From Streptomyces sp. 3214.6 (lineage in GTDB: Bacteria; Actinomycetota; Actinomycetes; Streptomycetales; Streptomycetaceae), in the NCBI RefSeq assembly GCF_900129855.1, contig NZ_LT670819.1, forward strand, positions 8,556,001 to 8,620,000: DNA of 64,000 bases, in the 5' to 3' direction. The translations under genes were made by a program, and so were the position numbers. Below the pieces are notes generated by a model. It was not told the origin of the DNA, ran no database searches, and worked only from the letters and a program-made list of their open reading frames with translations. Position 1 is the stretch's first letter, and the number at the start of each line of letters is the position of its first letter. Below are positions 16,130 through 25,060 of this stretch, in pieces.

Positions 16130-18277
16130 GTGCCGATGTGCAACCGCGCCGACTGCGGCCTGGGCGAGATCGACGAGCAGGGCTTCTGCCCGAGGTGCGA
16201 CCGGCAGCCCTTGCCGCAGGAGGGCGCCGCCGCCCCACCCGCCGCTCCACCCGGCGCCACGGCCGCACCGGCGCAGGGGGCCGGCGTCGGCGTGGCGCAG
16301 GTGCGCCCCGACCCCTGGTACGGCCTCGGTCTGATCGACGCCGACCACGCCCCCGAACTTCCGGACATACCGTCCCCCACGGCGGGCCCGGTCCCCGAGG
16401 ACCACCGCTACTGCGCGAATCCCGTGTGCGGGAAACCGGTCGGCAGGGGCCACGGCGACGAGCCGGGCCGGACCGCGGGATTCTGCCCCCACTGCGGCAC
16501 CGCGTTCGACTTCGCCCAGCCCCAGGGCCTCACCCTCGCCGGCCGCTACGACGTCGAGCGCGTCCTCGGCTCGGGGGCCTACGGGGCGGCCTACCTCACC
16601 CGTGACCGCAACCTCGAGACCCAGGTGGTCCTCAAGGTCCTCAACAGGTCGGTGGCCAGGACGGCCGAGCACGAGCGGGACATACTCGTCGGACTCCGGC
16701 ACGACAGCATCGTCCGCATCCTGGGCTACGAGCCCGAGGGGCCGCACCTGGTGCTCGAGTACGTCCCGGGCGAGCCGCTCTCGGCCCGGGAGGGCGACCG
16801 GCTCGAAATCCTCCTCGGGCACGGGGTGCGGATCCTTCAGGCGCTCGACTACCTGCACGCCAGGGGCCTGCTGCACTGCGACGTCAAGCCCCTGAACATC
16901 ATCCGGTTCCGGGAGGAGGGCTCCGCGGGCTCCGCCCGGCCCCTCGACCGGGTCCGCCTCATCGACTTCGGCGCGGTGCGGTCCCAGGAGGAACCCGGGC
17001 CGATCGTCGCGTACACCGCGCCGTACGCGCCCCCGGAGGGCGACCCGGAACATCTGCAGCCCACCCCCGGCTTCGACCTGTACGGGCTCGGGAAGACGCT
17101 GCGGGAGGTGTGCCGCTCGCACTGCACCGATCGCGCCGCCCCCGGAGTCGACTCGCTGATGCTGCTCCTGAACCGCGCCACGGACACCGCCGTGCCCCAG
17201 CGGAGATTCGTTTCCTCGCGTCAGTTCGGGGAGCAGCTCAGCGGAGTGATCCGGCAGATCGTGGCAGCACCGCCGGCCCGTCGGCAGGTGGCCCGTCCGT
17301 CGGCGCTGTTCGGCTCGATCACCGAGCCGCTGCACGGCGGACTGGGCGCGCCGCGACCGCTCGACCACTGGGTCCGGGCGGTCGCGACCGACGACGCGAC
17401 GCTGACCATGCCCGCCCCGTTCTCCTGCCCCCGCCCCCAGGACATGGCGGCGGCGCTCCCCACCCCCCTCTCCGATCCCGACGACCCGCGCGTCGGCGAC
17501 TCGGCCGGGAACGCGCTCGCCGAGAGCAGGCTCGCCCTGCGCCGCGGCGACGCGGACCGGGCCGTCGAGGCCCTCGCCCGCGCGGACCTGCCCGACTGGC
17601 ACTGGCTGCACGCCTGGTACTCCGGTCTGATCGCGCTGGCACGCGAGAACGTGCCGAGAGCCGTCGGCCACTTCACCGAGGTGCGACAGACCCTGCCGGG
17701 CGAACTGATCCCGCAGCTCGCGCTCGGCCTGTGCGCCGAGTTCCGCGACGACCGCGACGCCGCCCGCTCGCACTACGGCACCGTCTTCGACACCACCCCC
17801 GCGATCGGCCCGGCCGGCTTCGGACTGGCCCGCGTGCACCTGCTGGCCGACCGGCGAGCGGAAGCGGTCGCCACCGCCGAGCGTCTGGCCGAGGAGTTCC
17901 GCTACGAACGCGAGGCGCGCGTCGCGGCCGTCAGACTGCTCGTCACGGTCCTCGCCGGGCCGGACCGCAGCGCGCCCACCGAGGACGACCTGACACGGGC
18001 CCGAGCGGCGCTGGACGGCCTCCACGCGGACGACGCCGCGGCCACCGGCCTCGGGGCCGAGATCCAGTACGCCGAGTTCCTGCGCACCCACGACCGGCTG
18101 AAGCTGTCCGAAGCGGTCCGCGGGCTCGGCGCCCACGCCTCCACCGAACGCGCGTACATCGCCCTGGTGGACCTGGCGAACCGGCTGCGGCCGGTGCCCG
18201 CCCGGGGCTGGCCGGGCCGCCGCAGCCGAACCCGCCGTACCCGTTTCGCAGCCACACCCGACACGCTAAGCTCCTGA
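16130..18277 (+). CDS. PknG-like Ser/Thr protein kinase with zinc ribbons and TPR domain
   Basis: A 715-residue soluble kinase. It has an N-terminal Cys cluster (CNRADCGLGEI then FCPRC), a second zinc-ribbon-like stretch (about 95-128, YCANPVCGK then FCPHCG), a kinase domain from about 140 (GSGAYG glycine loop, VVLKVL lysine, HCDVKPLNI catalytic loop, LIDFGAV at about 278, a PYAPPE segment) and helical TPR-like repeats from about 450 to 700. This order of rubredoxin/zinc region, kinase and TPR is that of mycobacterial PknG, which lacks a membrane anchor and controls glutamate metabolism and stress. GTG 16130 follows an AGGG site; ATG 16136 is an alternative. It is tightly linked to the protease gene upstream and to vWA, membrane and lipoprotein genes downstream. 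Catalytic residues appear intact. Confidence 0.88.
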   Translation: MPMCNRADCGLGEIDEQGFCPRCDRQPLPQEGAAAPPAAPPGATAAPAQGAGVGVAQVRPDPWYGLGLIDADHAPELPDIPSPTAGPVPEDHRYCANPVCGKPVGRGHGDEPGRTAGFCPHCGTAFDFAQPQGLTLAGRYDVERVLGSGAYGAAYLTRDRNLETQVVLKVLNRSVARTAEHERDILVGLRHDSIVRILGYEPEGPHLVLEYVPGEPLSAREGDRLEILLGHGVRILQALDYLHARGLLHCDVKPLNIIRFREEGSAGSARPLDRVRLIDFGAVRSQEEPGPIVAYTAPYAPPEGDPEHLQPTPGFDLYGLGKTLREVCRSHCTDRAAPGVDSLMLLLNRATDTAVPQRRFVSSRQFGEQLSGVIRQIVAAPPARRQVARPSALFGSITEPLHGGLGAPRPLDHWVRAVATDDATLTMPAPFSCPRPQDMAAALPTPLSDPDDPRVGDSAGNALAESRLALRRGDADRAVEALARADLPDWHWLHAWYSGLIALARENVPRAVGHFTEVRQTLPGELIPQLALGLCAEFRDDRDAARSHYGTVFDTTPAIGPAGFGLARVHLLADRRAEAVATAERLAEEFRYEREARVAAVRLLVTVLAGPDRSAPTEDDLTRARAALDGLHADDAAATGLGAEIQYAEFLRTHDRLKLSEAVRGLGAHASTERAYIALVDLANRLRPVPARGWPGRRSRTRRTRFAATPDTLSS

Positions 18278-18332
18278 CCCGCTACGCAGGGACAAACAGG
18301 GGACGCGCAGCGACACTTGAGGACACAGTCGG

Positions 18333-19802
18333 GTGATGCCGGTGGGGGACAGCCCGCCCTTAACAGGGCTCAGTTTCGAAGTGGACGTGGACGCGCCGTC
18401 CGACCTGGCCTACGACGAGACCCGGGCGGACGCCCTCGTCACCGTCGGGGCCCGATCCGTCGCCGACGCGGTCCCGCGGACGGGGGCCGCCGAGATCCTC
18501 ATCATGGACAAGTCGCTGTCCATGCGCGGCCACGGCAAGCTGGACGAGGCGAAACGCGCGATGTGCGCGGCCGTCGACACCCTGCGCGACGGGACGCTCC
18601 TGGGCATCGTCGCGGGCAACCACAAGGCCGAGGTCGTCTACCCGACCACGGGCGGCCTCGCCCTCGTCGACGCCGCGGCCCGGCAGGAGGCCAAGAGCCG
18701 GATCATCGGCCAGCTCGCCGAGGGCGGCACGGCCATCGGCCAGTGGCTGGCCTGCGCCGACCGGCTCTTCGCGTCGGTGACGACCCCCGGGACCGTACGC
18801 CACGCGGTGCTCTACACGGACGGCAAGGACGAGCACGAGACGCCCCAGCAGCTGGACAGCGTGCTCGAGGCGTGCACCGACCGCTTCGTGTGCGACGCGC
18901 GCGGACTCGGCGAGGACTGGCACTACGCCGAACTGCTGCGGATCACGGAGGCCCTGCACGGCACCGCCGAGGCCGTCGTCACCATCTCCGACCTCACGGA
19001 GGACTTCACCCGGAGCATGGAGCAGGCCCAGCGGATCGTCGTGGCCCGCGTCTATCTGGGCCTGCGCCTCAACGACCGCTTCCAGCTGGGCTTCGTACGC
19101 CAGACACGTCCCGTGGAAGCAGAACTGACGACGCGTCAGCTGCATGGCGACGAGATCCACGTCCCGCTCGGCTCCTGGTCGCCCGAAACACGCCAGTACC
19201 AGGTGTCGCTGCGCTTCGATCCCGAGACGCTGACCGTCGAGGAGAACCTGCGCGCCGCCCGCATCACCCTGCACGCCGAACAGAGCGACGGCGCACGCCT
19301 GCCGTGCTCCGCCACCACGGCCATGGTCGTACGACGGCGCGGGACACCCGGGTTCGGGATCCCGCCGTCCGCCGACCTCACCCGGGTCGAGAACGAACAC
19401 GAACTGGGCATGGCCATGCGGGCCTGCGCCGACGCCCAGCAGCGAAGGGACTTCGACCGAGCCGACCGCGAGCTGCGCATCGCGGTGGGACTCGCCGAGG
19501 AGCTCAGGGACACCGCGCGCATGCGGCTGCTGCGCTCGGTGTCGGTCACCGGCCCCGACGGCAGGCTGCGGGTCCGCCGCGACGCGCCCCGCGGACAGGT
19601 GCAACGACTCGGCCTCGAATCGACCAGGACCGCTGCCCCGCCCGTCGACGCCCTCGAACTCCCGCCCGCCGACGGCCCGTCCACGCGCGACTGCCCGCGC
19701 TGCGGGGCGACGACCTCGGCGCGCTCCGCCAGGTTCTGCGAGAACTGCGGCCACCGCTTCGACGAGGCGACGACGGACGGCACCCCGGTGGACGCCGCAT
19801 GA
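18333..19802 (+). CDS. vWA-domain protein with C-terminal zinc ribbon
   Basis: A 489-residue cytoplasmic protein with a von Willebrand A domain (about 50-240) and an intact MIDAS: D59-K-S61-L-S63, a Thr in EGGTAIG, and Asp in YTDGKDE. A beta-rich middle part (about 245-340) and a helical stretch (about 350-410, HELGMAMRACADAQQRRDFD) follow, and a C-terminal zinc ribbon (CPRCGATT then CENCGHRF) ends the protein. The fold binds divalent metal and mediates protein-protein contact. GTG 18333 or ATG 18336 could start it; GAGGA lies just upstream. The tenth codon is TTA (18360-18362), so translation should depend on the bldA leucyl-tRNA. Its stop overlaps the membrane gene start (ATGA). A zinc ribbon recurs in the neighbouring kinase, perhaps a shared docking feature. 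Confidence 0.87.
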   Translation: MMPVGDSPPLTGLSFEVDVDAPSDLAYDETRADALVTVGARSVADAVPRTGAAEILIMDKSLSMRGHGKLDEAKRAMCAAVDTLRDGTLLGIVAGNHKAEVVYPTTGGLALVDAAARQEAKSRIIGQLAEGGTAIGQWLACADRLFASVTTPGTVRHAVLYTDGKDEHETPQQLDSVLEACTDRFVCDARGLGEDWHYAELLRITEALHGTAEAVVTISDLTEDFTRSMEQAQRIVVARVYLGLRLNDRFQLGFVRQTRPVEAELTTRQLHGDEIHVPLGSWSPETRQYQVSLRFDPETLTVEENLRAARITLHAEQSDGARLPCSATTAMVVRRRGTPGFGIPPSADLTRVENEHELGMAMRACADAQQRRDFDRADRELRIAVGLAEELRDTARMRLLRSVSVTGPDGRLRVRRDAPRGQVQRLGLESTRTAAPPVDALELPPADGPSTRDCPRCGATTSARSARFCENCGHRFDEATTDGTPVDAA

Positions 19803-20761
19803 GCGCAGCGACCACGCAGCCCCGACGGTCCCTGCGCGAGGCGTTGACCGGCTGGGGAACACGGGCCCGGGCGGTCCATCCGGTGCGGGTGCTGCGCTGG
19901 CTCAGAGCGGGCGTGATCACCATGGTGCTGGCCACGGCACTGCTCTATCTGCTGGTGTCGACGCGGGCCGGCGACCAGCTGGCCGCCGCGAGGCGCACCG
20001 GCGGCGCCATCGAGGACATCGTCCAGGCACGGGACACGGCCGTGGCCGCGGACAAGGCGCTCGCGAAGGCCGCCGACACCGGCCAGGTCACCCTCATCGG
20101 CACGGGCACCGAGTTCGCCAACGACACCGCACGCGTGAACACCCTCGTCACCTCGGCGGCCGAGGGCAACGCGGCCGGAAACCGGGGGCAGGCCCAATTC
20201 CAGTTCATCCAGGGACAGTTGACCACCTGCGTCCAGCTCGCCAACACGGCGGTGCGCGACTACGCCCGCAGCGGGCGGGCCGGTCTGACCACCGCCCGGC
20301 AGGCCCTGACCGCCCCGAACGCGCGAGAACCCGGGACGGACGACCCCATCCCGGGCACCGGCGGCCTCAAGGCATCGCTCACCGACCTCGAGAACATGCA
20401 GCGACAGGCCCTCGACGCCCAGCGTGAGTCGCACTGGCTGAGCCCCGCCTACGTCTGGTCCCTGCTCGTCGGACCCGCGGCCGTCCTGCTCCTGTGCGTG
20501 CTCGCGACCGGCCGGATCGTCGTACGCCGCTTCCGCCGCCGTGTCAGCCCCCAGCTGGTCCTCGCACCGGTGGCCACCGCGGCGGTCGGGATCACCGCCA
20601 GCCTGCTGTGCCGGCACGACGCCCAGGCGCTCAGCCGGCATCCACTGATCGGACACTGGCTGACGACGACGCTCGCCCTGGGCCTCCTCGCGGCCGCCGC
20701 CGCGCTCGCCTACCTCGGCTACCGCCCCCGCCTCGCCGAGTACCGGTTCCCGCGCGCATGA
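19799..20761 (+). CDS. Four-TM membrane protein with large extracytoplasmic domain (GlnX-like topology)
   Basis: A 320-residue integral membrane protein. TM1 is at about 38-56 (GVITMVLATALLYLLVS). A roughly 160-residue helical extracytoplasmic domain follows, rich in Ala and Asp like sensor four-helix bundles. TM2 (about 222-243, VWSLLVGPAAVLLLCVLATG), TM3 (about 255-275) and TM4 (about 290-310, LTTTLALGLLAAAAALAYLGY) end the protein. No catalytic motif is seen. In mycobacteria GlnX has this kind of layout and transmits the signal of the lipoprotein GlnH to the kinase PknG; here a PknG-like kinase and a solute-binding lipoprotein flank it. ATG 19799 overlaps the vWA stop, and its stop overlaps the lipoprotein start (ATGA both times), so the genes are translationally coupled. 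Sequence homology to GlnX itself was not tested. Confidence 0.75.
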   Translation: MSAATTQPRRSLREALTGWGTRARAVHPVRVLRWLRAGVITMVLATALLYLLVSTRAGDQLAAARRTGGAIEDIVQARDTAVAADKALAKAADTGQVTLIGTGTEFANDTARVNTLVTSAAEGNAAGNRGQAQFQFIQGQLTTCVQLANTAVRDYARSGRAGLTTARQALTAPNAREPGTDDPIPGTGGLKASLTDLENMQRQALDAQRESHWLSPAYVWSLLVGPAAVLLLCVLATGRIVVRRFRRRVSPQLVLAPVATAAVGITASLLCRHDAQALSRHPLIGHWLTTTLALGLLAAAAALAYLGYRPRLAEYRFPRA

Positions 20762-22023
20762 CCACGGTCAGGGACACGGCCATGAGAACGCTGCCGGCGC
20801 GCCTCGCGCGCTGCGTCCTGGTCCTGGGCCTGCTGCTGGCCGCGGCCGGCTGCGGCAGCGGCCCCGGACACGACCGGGTGACGATCATGATCCCCTGGTC
20901 CGGCAACGAGTTCCAGGCGTTCTACTCGGTCGTCAAGTCCTTCGAGGACGACACCGGCATCCAGGTGGACGTGCAGGTCACCCGCGCCCTGACCCAGCAG
21001 CTCGACGCCGCGGTGGCGGCCGGGGCGCCGCCCGACCTCGCCATGCTGCCCAGCGTCGGAGCCATCTACCGGTACGCGGACCGGGAAGCGGAGAACGACA
21101 GGAAGCTACAACCGCTCCGGGTCCCCACGGACGCCTATCTGGAGCCGTTCCGCGGGCTGTCGAAGGTGCGGGGCGAGGTCTACGCGGTGCCCGTGAAGGT
21201 GGACGTCAAGAGCCTCGTCTGGTTCGACCCCGCGGTGACCGGGCGGCCGTCGCCGGCCGACCTCCGCAAGACCGGGACCTGGTGCCTCGGACTGGAGTCC
21301 GGCCCCACCTCCGGCTGGCCCGGCGCCGACTGGATCGCCGACATCCTGCTCGCCCAGGGCGACGGCGCCGCCTACAAGCAGTGGCTCTCGGGCGCCCTGG
21401 AATGGAACTCGCCCCCGCTCAAGCAGGCGTGGACCACCTGGCGCAACCTCGTGGGGACCGGTGTCGAGGGCGCCGCCGTCCGCAACTTCGGCGAGGCCGC
21501 CGCGGGAATGGCCGGCACACCCCGCACCTGCTCCCTCGCACACGGCGCGCTGTCCGCGATGGGGTTCAGAAAGGGGCAGAGCCACGACTACCTGCCGTCC
21601 TCCTCGACGCGCCGACTGGAGGTCTCGGCGGACTTCGTCGGCATGTTCACCCACGACAATCCGAGCGCCGAGGCCTTCATCGCCTACCTCGCGGAGACGA
21701 AGGCCCAGCAGTCCTGGGTGAACCAGGGAGCGGGCTCCGCGTTCTCCGCCGACAGCCAGGTCACCCGCTACGACGACGCCGTCCAGCAGCGGATAGCCGG
21801 CATGCTCCGTCCGGACTCCGGCTACACGCTGTGCTTCGGCGCGGCCGACACGATGACCCCCGATGTGTCGGCCGCCTTCTACCGGGCCGTGCTCGACTAC
21901 GCGACCGCCGGCACGAAGGACCCCACCGGCCTCCTCGACGATCTCGACGAAGTCCAGCACAAGCTGGGGAAATCCCCCGTCCCCCCGGACAAGCTCTGCG
22001 CGACGCTGACGAGCTCGTCGTAA
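20758..22023 (+). CDS. Orphan extracellular solute-binding lipoprotein (sugar-type)
   Basis: A 421-residue lipoprotein with a signal peptide ending in AAAGC (lipid-modified Cys32). The mature part follows the type 1 (sugar/CUT1-like) solute-binding fold: VTIMIPWSGNEFQAFYSVVK, ALTQQLDAAVAAGAPPDLAML, RGEVYAVPVKVDVKSLVWFD. No ABC permease or ATPase accompanies it, which argues for sensing rather than import. It is translationally coupled to the four-TM protein (ATGA overlap at 20758), and the PknG-like kinase is three genes upstream, so it is the likely ligand-binding input of the module. Mycobacterial GlnH, the functional analogue, belongs to the amino-acid-type binding proteins, so the ligand here need not be glutamate or aspartate. 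An internal ATG at 20782 is a less likely start. Confidence 0.85.
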   Translation: MTTVRDTAMRTLPARLARCVLVLGLLLAAAGCGSGPGHDRVTIMIPWSGNEFQAFYSVVKSFEDDTGIQVDVQVTRALTQQLDAAVAAGAPPDLAMLPSVGAIYRYADREAENDRKLQPLRVPTDAYLEPFRGLSKVRGEVYAVPVKVDVKSLVWFDPAVTGRPSPADLRKTGTWCLGLESGPTSGWPGADWIADILLAQGDGAAYKQWLSGALEWNSPPLKQAWTTWRNLVGTGVEGAAVRNFGEAAAGMAGTPRTCSLAHGALSAMGFRKGQSHDYLPSSSTRRLEVSADFVGMFTHDNPSAEAFIAYLAETKAQQSWVNQGAGSAFSADSQVTRYDDAVQQRIAGMLRPDSGYTLCFGAADTMTPDVSAAFYRAVLDYATAGTKDPTGLLDDLDEVQHKLGKSPVPPDKLCATLTSSS

Positions 22024-22048
22024 CGCGGGAAAATAGTTCGCGCCGTGA

Positions 22049-22075
22049 TGTCGAGAACCCGCGGCCGGCTCCGTC
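22049..22075 (+). promoter_or_regulatory. Predicted ECF42-type promoter
   Basis: TGTCGA at 22049-22054 and CGTC at 22072-22075, separated by 17 bp. These match, from memory, the promoter motif reported for Streptomyces ECF42 sigma factors (TGTCGA and CG[A/T]C). The start codon of the DGPF gene lies 52 bp downstream, consistent with autoregulation by the sigma factor of the same operon. Confidence 0.6.
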
Positions 22076-22127
22076 CCTGCTACGAACGCGACCACAAGGG
22101 GTCGCACCAGGACCGAGGAGAACCACC

Positions 22128-22550
22128 ATGGCCAAGTACCTGCTGCTGAAGCACTACCGCGGAGCCCCGGCCGCGGTCAACGACGTGCCCATGGAGCAGT
22201 GGACGCCCAAGGAGATCTCGGAGCACGTGCAGTACATGCGGGACTTCGCGGAGCGGCTGGAGAAGAGCGGGGAGTACGTCGACGGTCAGGCGCTCGCCCC
22301 CGAGGGGACATGGGTGCGGTACGACGGCGAGGGGCGCCCGCCCGTCACCGACGGACCGTTCGCCGAGACCAAGGACCTCATCGCCGGGTGGATGGTGATC
22401 GACGTCGACAGCTACGAGCGGGCCGTCGAGCTGGCCGGGGAGCTGTCGGCCGCCCCCGGGGCCGGCGGGAACCCGATCCACGAGTGGCTGGAGCTGCGCC
22501 CGTTCTACGGCGCGTCGCCCACCGACATGGACTGCCACGCCGGTGGATGA
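22128..22550 (+). CDS. YCII/DGPF-domain protein, partner of ECF42 sigma factor
   Basis: A 140-residue small alpha/beta protein starting MAKYLLLKHYRGAP and containing the family-defining TDGPFAET motif (DGPF) and a WMVIDVDSYERAVELAGEL helix. The family has a dimeric alpha-beta barrel fold related to YCII. In Streptomyces one or more such genes sit directly upstream of ECF42 sigma factors, though a direct regulatory role has not been firmly shown. A clear GAGGAG lies before the ATG, and the gene overlaps the sigma factor start by 8 bp, so the two are co-translated. Length is normal. Confidence 0.88.
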   Translation: MAKYLLLKHYRGAPAAVNDVPMEQWTPKEISEHVQYMRDFAERLEKSGEYVDGQALAPEGTWVRYDGEGRPPVTDGPFAETKDLIAGWMVIDVDSYERAVELAGELSAAPGAGGNPIHEWLELRPFYGASPTDMDCHAGG

Positions 22551-23685
22551 GGCACTGCTGAGAAGCCTCACGCCGAGCGTGCTCACCGTCCTCGTCCGCC
22601 GCGGAGCAGACTTCGCGGCGGCCGAGGACGCCGTCCAGGACGCGCTCGTCGAGGCGGTCCGCGGCTGGCCGGCCGACCCACCCCGCGATCCCAAGGGCTG
22701 GCTGGTCACCGTGGCCTGGCGGAAGTTCCTCGACCAGACCCGCGCGGACACCGCACGCCGTCGACGTGAGGACCGTATCGAGGACGAACCGGCGCCCGGC
22801 CCCACGACCGCCGTGGACGACACGCTCCAGCTCTACTTCCTGTGCGCCCACCCCTCGCTCACCCCGTCCTCCGCCGTCGCCCTCACCCTGCGGGCCGTCG
22901 GCGGCCTCACCACCCGCCAGATCGCCCAGGCCTACCTGGTGCCCGAGGCGACCATGGCGCAGCGAATCAGCCGCGCCAAGCGCACCGTCTCCGGCGTGCG
23001 GTTCGACCGGCCCGGCGACGTCGCCACCGTCCTGCGCGTCCTCTACCTGGTCTTCAACGAGGGCTACTCCGGCGACGTCGACCTCGCCGCCGAAGCCATC
23101 CGGCTCACCCGCCGGCTCGCGGCGGCGATCGACCACCCCGAGGTGGCGGGGCTGCTCGCCCTCATGCTGCTCCACCACGCCCGCCGCGCCGCCCGGACCG
23201 CGCCCGACGGCAGCCTGGTCCCGCTCGCCGAGCAGGACCGCAGCCGCTGGGACACGAAGTCGATCGCCGAGGGCATCGCCATCCTGCAGACGGCCCTCGC
23301 CCGCGACCGCCTCGGCGAGTTCCAGGCCCAGGCCGCCATCGCCGCCCTCCATGCCGACGCGCCCACGGCCGAGGAGACCGACTGGGTGCAGATCGTCGAG
23401 TGGTACGACGAGCTCACGCGGCTGACCGACAGCCCGGTCGTCCGGCTCAACCGCGCGGTGGCCGTCGGCGAGGCCGACGGACCGAGAGCCGGCCTGGCCG
23501 CGCTCGCGGCGCTGGACGACTCGCTGCCCCGGTACACCGCGGTGGCGGCTTACCTCCACGAGCGCGACGGCGACCTGGCGACGGCGGCCCGGATGTACGC
23601 CGAGGCGGCCCGCAAGGCGCCCAACCTCGCCGAACGCGACCACCTGACCCGCCAGGCCGCCCGCCTCAACACCCGCCTGTCGTAG
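22543..23685 (+). CDS. ECF42-type RNA polymerase sigma factor with C-terminal TPR extension
   Basis: The 380-residue protein has sigma region 2 (about 10-75, FAAAEDAVQDALVEAVRGWP, DPKGWLVTVAWRKFLDQTR) and region 4 (about 105-160, LTTRQIAQAYLVPEATMAQRISRAKRTV), with the ECF42 signature DDTLQLYFLCAHPSL between them. The 200-residue C-terminal part (LYLVFNEGY, then helical TPR-like repeats) is characteristic of this group and is needed for activity in studied members. GTG 22543 overlaps the DGPF stop. No anti-sigma factor is present nearby, as expected for ECF42. A matching promoter element precedes the operon, suggesting autoregulation. Confidence 0.93.
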   Translation: MDEALLRSLTPSVLTVLVRRGADFAAAEDAVQDALVEAVRGWPADPPRDPKGWLVTVAWRKFLDQTRADTARRRREDRIEDEPAPGPTTAVDDTLQLYFLCAHPSLTPSSAVALTLRAVGGLTTRQIAQAYLVPEATMAQRISRAKRTVSGVRFDRPGDVATVLRVLYLVFNEGYSGDVDLAAEAIRLTRRLAAAIDHPEVAGLLALMLLHHARRAARTAPDGSLVPLAEQDRSRWDTKSIAEGIAILQTALARDRLGEFQAQAAIAALHADAPTAEETDWVQIVEWYDELTRLTDSPVVRLNRAVAVGEADGPRAGLAALAALDDSLPRYTAVAAYLHERDGDLATAARMYAEAARKAPNLAERDHLTRQAARLNTRLS

Positions 23686-23780
23686 CTCAGGCCCTACCCC
23701 TGAAGCCGCCAGACCCGGTTCTTCTTCGTGCCGAGGGCGCTCGCGCGGTCGCAGGTCCGCATTACCGATGAAGATCTTGG

Positions 23781-24872
23781 TCAGTGGCCGCGGGCGTCTC
23801 GGGCCGGCGCCTCCCGGGCCAGCAGCCCGGCGCGCAGCTCCAGCGGGGTCGCCCCGTGCCAGCGACGCACCGCCCGCCGGAGGGCGCTCACGTCGGCGAA
23901 CCCCGCCTGGCGGGTGATCTCACGGAGCGTCAGTTCCGGTCGTCGTAGCAGCTGTTCGACCTGCTCGCGACGTACCCCGTCGACGATCGCCTCATAGGTG
24001 GTGCCGCACTCGGCCAGGCGACGGCGCAGGGTGCGCTCGCTGGACGCGTGCCTGCGGGCCTGCTCGGGGAAGGAGGGCACGGCGGGAAGGCTCTGCGCGA
24101 TGGAGATCTCCAGCACCTCCAGCAGGTCCTGCTGGTCGCGCCGCGACGCCGTCTCCCTCTCCAGCACCTCCAGCACCGAGGCATAGGTGATGGCGTCCCA
24201 CCCCGGCATGGCCGCGCGGGCCCACCGAGCGGGGATCACCATGCGGTTGCCGGCGGCGTCGAAGCGCAGGGGGCAGCGGAAGAGTTCGTCGAACGGGCGT
24301 GTGTCACGCGGCGCGGGAAAGGCGAACTCGACCGCCTGCGGGGCGTACGCGGCGCCGACGCTCAGCCGGGTGAGGGTGACGACGCTGGAGTACGCCTCCT
24401 CGATCAGGAAGACGCCGACCGTCGGATCCAGCGCGGGGTCCGGCAGGTCGGCGCGCAGCACATAGCCGGCGTCCTCCCAGCCAGCGGACCACACCGTCAT
24501 CGCCCCGGAGAGGTTCTGGTAGCGCACGCCGGTCTCGATGGCGTCCTGATGAGTTGCGGCGGCCATCATGGCGAAGCCGAGCAGTCCCCACGCGGTCAGG
24601 TGCTGCGCCGCGCCCACGCGCAGCCCCAGGTGCTCGTCCCCGGTCAGCCGCACCGCCTGCCGGATGACGTCACTGCCCTGCCGGTAGGAGACCCGCAGCG
24701 CGGCGGAGCCCAGCACCGTCGGGTCCAGCCCGACCCGGGTCAGCAGCGGTTGCAGGTCGACGCCGTGCTCCTCGACGACCCGGGTGAGATAGCGGAGGAT
24801 GTTCGGCGCGATGGTGGCGGAGGTGCTGCGGCTCGTTCCCGGAGAACTGGCCGGAGCGGGAGCATCAGGCAT
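23781..24872 (-). CDS. AraC-family regulator with arabinose-binding-like N-terminal domain (OruR/VirS type)
   Basis: A 363-residue regulator: an N-terminal effector domain (about 25-215, ILRYLTRVVEEHGVDLQPLL, then HLTAWGLLGFAMMAAATHQDAI) of the Arabinose_bd type and a C-terminal double helix-turn-helix (about 260-350, TLRRRLAECGTTYEAIV, LTLREITRQAGFADVSALRRAVRRWHG). This subfamily includes OruR and mycobacterial VirS. ATG 24872 is chosen for its GAGAGGG site; a longer frame to 24980 lacks one. It is divergent from an MFS gene 188 bp away and from the monooxygenase-SDR-ALDH genes beyond it, so it is the likely activator of that cluster. It ends convergently with the sigma factor gene. Confidence 0.9.
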   Translation of the reverse strand: MPDAPAPASSPGTSRSTSATIAPNILRYLTRVVEEHGVDLQPLLTRVGLDPTVLGSAALRVSYRQGSDVIRQAVRLTGDEHLGLRVGAAQHLTAWGLLGFAMMAAATHQDAIETGVRYQNLSGAMTVWSAGWEDAGYVLRADLPDPALDPTVGVFLIEEAYSSVVTLTRLSVGAAYAPQAVEFAFPAPRDTRPFDELFRCPLRFDAAGNRMVIPARWARAAMPGWDAITYASVLEVLERETASRRDQQDLLEVLEISIAQSLPAVPSFPEQARRHASSERTLRRRLAECGTTYEAIVDGVRREQVEQLLRRPELTLREITRQAGFADVSALRRAVRRWHGATPLELRAGLLAREAPARDARGH

Positions 24873-25060
24873 CGCGTTCCCTCTCACCAGGGCGTTTCTC
24901 GCTTCACTGTAAGCAACCGGCCCCCGTGTGTCGCCCGGGTGGCCGCCGGAGCCCCCATTTCGGCCTCCGACGCGCTGCACACGGCCTTTCCGCCCTCCCT
25001 ACGGTGTGCGGAAACCCGCCCGCCACCCGCCCTGCCGTGCGCGAGAAATGAAGGCTCACG
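24873..25060. promoter_or_regulatory. Divergent control region between AraC regulator and MFS gene
   Basis: 188 bp, likely carrying both promoters and the AraC-type binding sites. No specific operator was recognised by eye. Confidence 0.4.
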
